DNA of 6,340 nt. Source: an uncultured Collinsella sp. GTDB lineage: Bacteria > Actinomycetota > Coriobacteriia > Coriobacteriales > Coriobacteriaceae. The notes beneath the pieces were generated by a model. It was not told the origin of the DNA. It worked only from the letters and a program-made list of their open reading frames with translations, and ran no database searches. The translations under genes were made by a program, and so were the position numbers. Shown in pieces: positions 5,540 to 6,340 of the stretch (position 1 is the stretch's first letter; each line of letters starts with the position of its first letter). Location: assembly GCA_902479205.1 (NCBI GenBank), contig CABSNX010000117.1, positions 1 to 6,340 on the forward strand, read 5' to 3'.

Positions 5540-6340
5540 TTATCGGTTCTCGATGCTGCCGATGTTTTTGAGCTCAATGGAGATGAGGCCGTTGGGCTCG
5601 TTGACAAACTCGATGTACTCGGAGTTCGAACCCATCTCGGCCGGGAAGCTGATCTCGATACCCGTGTCGGTACGGATCTTGTGATTGCGCACCGCCGCGC
5701 GTTCGACCTGCTTGCGCTCCACGGGCACACGCTCAGGCACCTTCTCCTCGGTCAGTGCCGCGCGCACGCTCTCCTTGATAACCGGTTCGTCCTCAAAGAC
5801 TTCGTCAACGATATCCCAAGGCGGCAGCTCCTCGTCATCCTCAACCTTCTCGGCAACGGCAGCCTTAACCTTAGCGAGCGCTACAGCCGTGTTGGCACCG
5901 TGCTCCTCGGCGACTTCCTCAACCACACGCGTCACGGTGTCGATGACCTCCTTGCCCGATACGCCCGTGTCGCACTGCAGCAAGCCATCGGGGATAAGCA
6001 TACGGTCCTCGCCGGCAATCTTGCGCTTCTTGTCCACGTAGCCGATCTCCATGGTACTCGCGCGCACGATGGCATAGCTCGGCACCTTTTGCGAGGGGTT
6101 CGGCAGGATGGCGTAGTGGCGCGCGATGTCGTTGCGCACCTCCCCCTCCTCGCGGCCCACTTCGTGCATAAAAGCCTGCTTAGAGCCCAGCAGCATCACG
6201 GCAAACCAGCGGGCATCCTCATCGTCGTCAAAATCGGCCACGAGCACGTCGGTGGACTCAGCTTTCTCGGCTTTGGTGAGCTCGGAGGAGATAAACTCCG
6301 CAATCTGCTGCGACAGGTCCACGAACTCGCGCTCGCCAAA
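5540..6340 (-). CDS. Nucleoid-associated protein, NdpA/YejK family (N-terminus missing)
   Basis: The visible 266 residues match the NdpA/YejK nucleoid-associated protein family (Pfam NdpA). The best evidence is the C-terminal block KIRTDTGIEISFP (221-233 in window numbering) followed by EYIEFVNEPNGLISIELKNIG (241-261, first and last residues E and G), typical of Gram-positive members. Near the N-terminus, DVLVADFDDDEDARWFAVML (31-50) and FMHEV (57-61) fit the family's early beta strands. A long acidic, helical middle (about 125-215) is rich in Glu and Lys. The frame stays open to the right edge with FGEREFVDL; the GTG at 6322 is inside the domain and is probably not the start, so perhaps 25-40 residues are missing. 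E. coli YejK binds the nucleoid, but the precise role of the family is unsettled. The gene converges on the dap operon, shares the bidirectional terminator, and shows no functional link to lysine synthesis. Confidence 0.82.
   Translation of the reverse strand, partial: FGEREFVDLSQQIAEFISSELTKAEKAESTDVLVADFDDDEDARWFAVMLLGSKQAFMHEVGREEGEVRNDIARHYAILPNPSQKVPSYAIVRASTMEIGYVDKKRKIAGEDRMLIPDGLLQCDTGVSGKEVIDTVTRVVEEVAEEHGANTAVALAKVKAAVAEKVEDDEELPPWDIVDEVFEDEPVIKESVRAALTEEKVPERVPVERKQVERAAVRNHKIRTDTGIEISFPAEMGSNSEYIEFVNEPNGLISIELKNIGSIENR

Noticed and set aside
6320..6322. GTG as start codon of the nucleoid-associated protein
   Set aside because: The frame continues upstream with residues (FGEREF) that fit the family's N-terminal domain, and I see no Shine-Dalgarno before the GTG.
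1..6340. CRISPR array, tRNA, rRNA or insertion sequence
   Set aside because: I found no regularly spaced repeats, no tRNA-like cloverleaf with conserved loops, no rRNA segments and no transposase gene.

Overview
The window is GC-rich, densely coded bacterial DNA. It looks like the end of an assembly contig, because bases 1-14 match the 3' end of the Tn5/Nextera transposon adapter. The proteins, the GC-rich third codon positions and the gene set suggest a Gram-positive anaerobe. My best guess is an actinobacterium of the class Coriobacteriia, similar to Collinsella; this rests on recalled protein resemblance, not on a search.

Layout, left to right. (1) Minus strand, 15-1102: an M20D-family amidohydrolase, cut off at its C-terminal end by the contig edge and probably the N-acetyl-diaminopimelate deacetylase. 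(2) 1103-1482: a divergent intergenic region with two back-to-back promoter candidates and a lysine riboswitch reading rightwards. (3) Plus strand, 1483-5284: a compact operon made of one 769-codon reading frame that joins diaminopimelate decarboxylase (LysA) to dihydrodipicolinate synthase (DapA), then dapB (TTG start, overlapping the previous stop by 8 bp), then dapH. (4) 5285-5539: a non-coding stretch with three stacked inverted repeats: a perfect 12-bp hairpin, a ~98-nt element with long terminal inverted repeats flanked by a 5-bp direct repeat, and a bidirectional intrinsic terminator. (5) Minus strand, 5540-6340: a nucleoid-associated protein of the NdpA/YejK family, converging on the operon and cut off at its N-terminus by the right edge.

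The first four genes form most of the acetylase branch of the diaminopimelate/lysine pathway. DapA condenses aspartate semialdehyde with pyruvate, DapB reduces the product, DapH N-acetylates tetrahydrodipicolinate, the M20D enzyme would remove the acetyl group after transamination, and LysA decarboxylates meso-DAP to lysine. The aminotransferase and the epimerase (DapF) are not in the window. The riboswitch gives end-product control. The DapA part lacks the E. coli lysine-binding side chains, so regulation is probably at the RNA level and not by feedback on DapA. The most unusual features are the LysA-DapA fusion with a strong ribosome-binding site and ATG at the domain junction, and the MITE-like element behind the operon.
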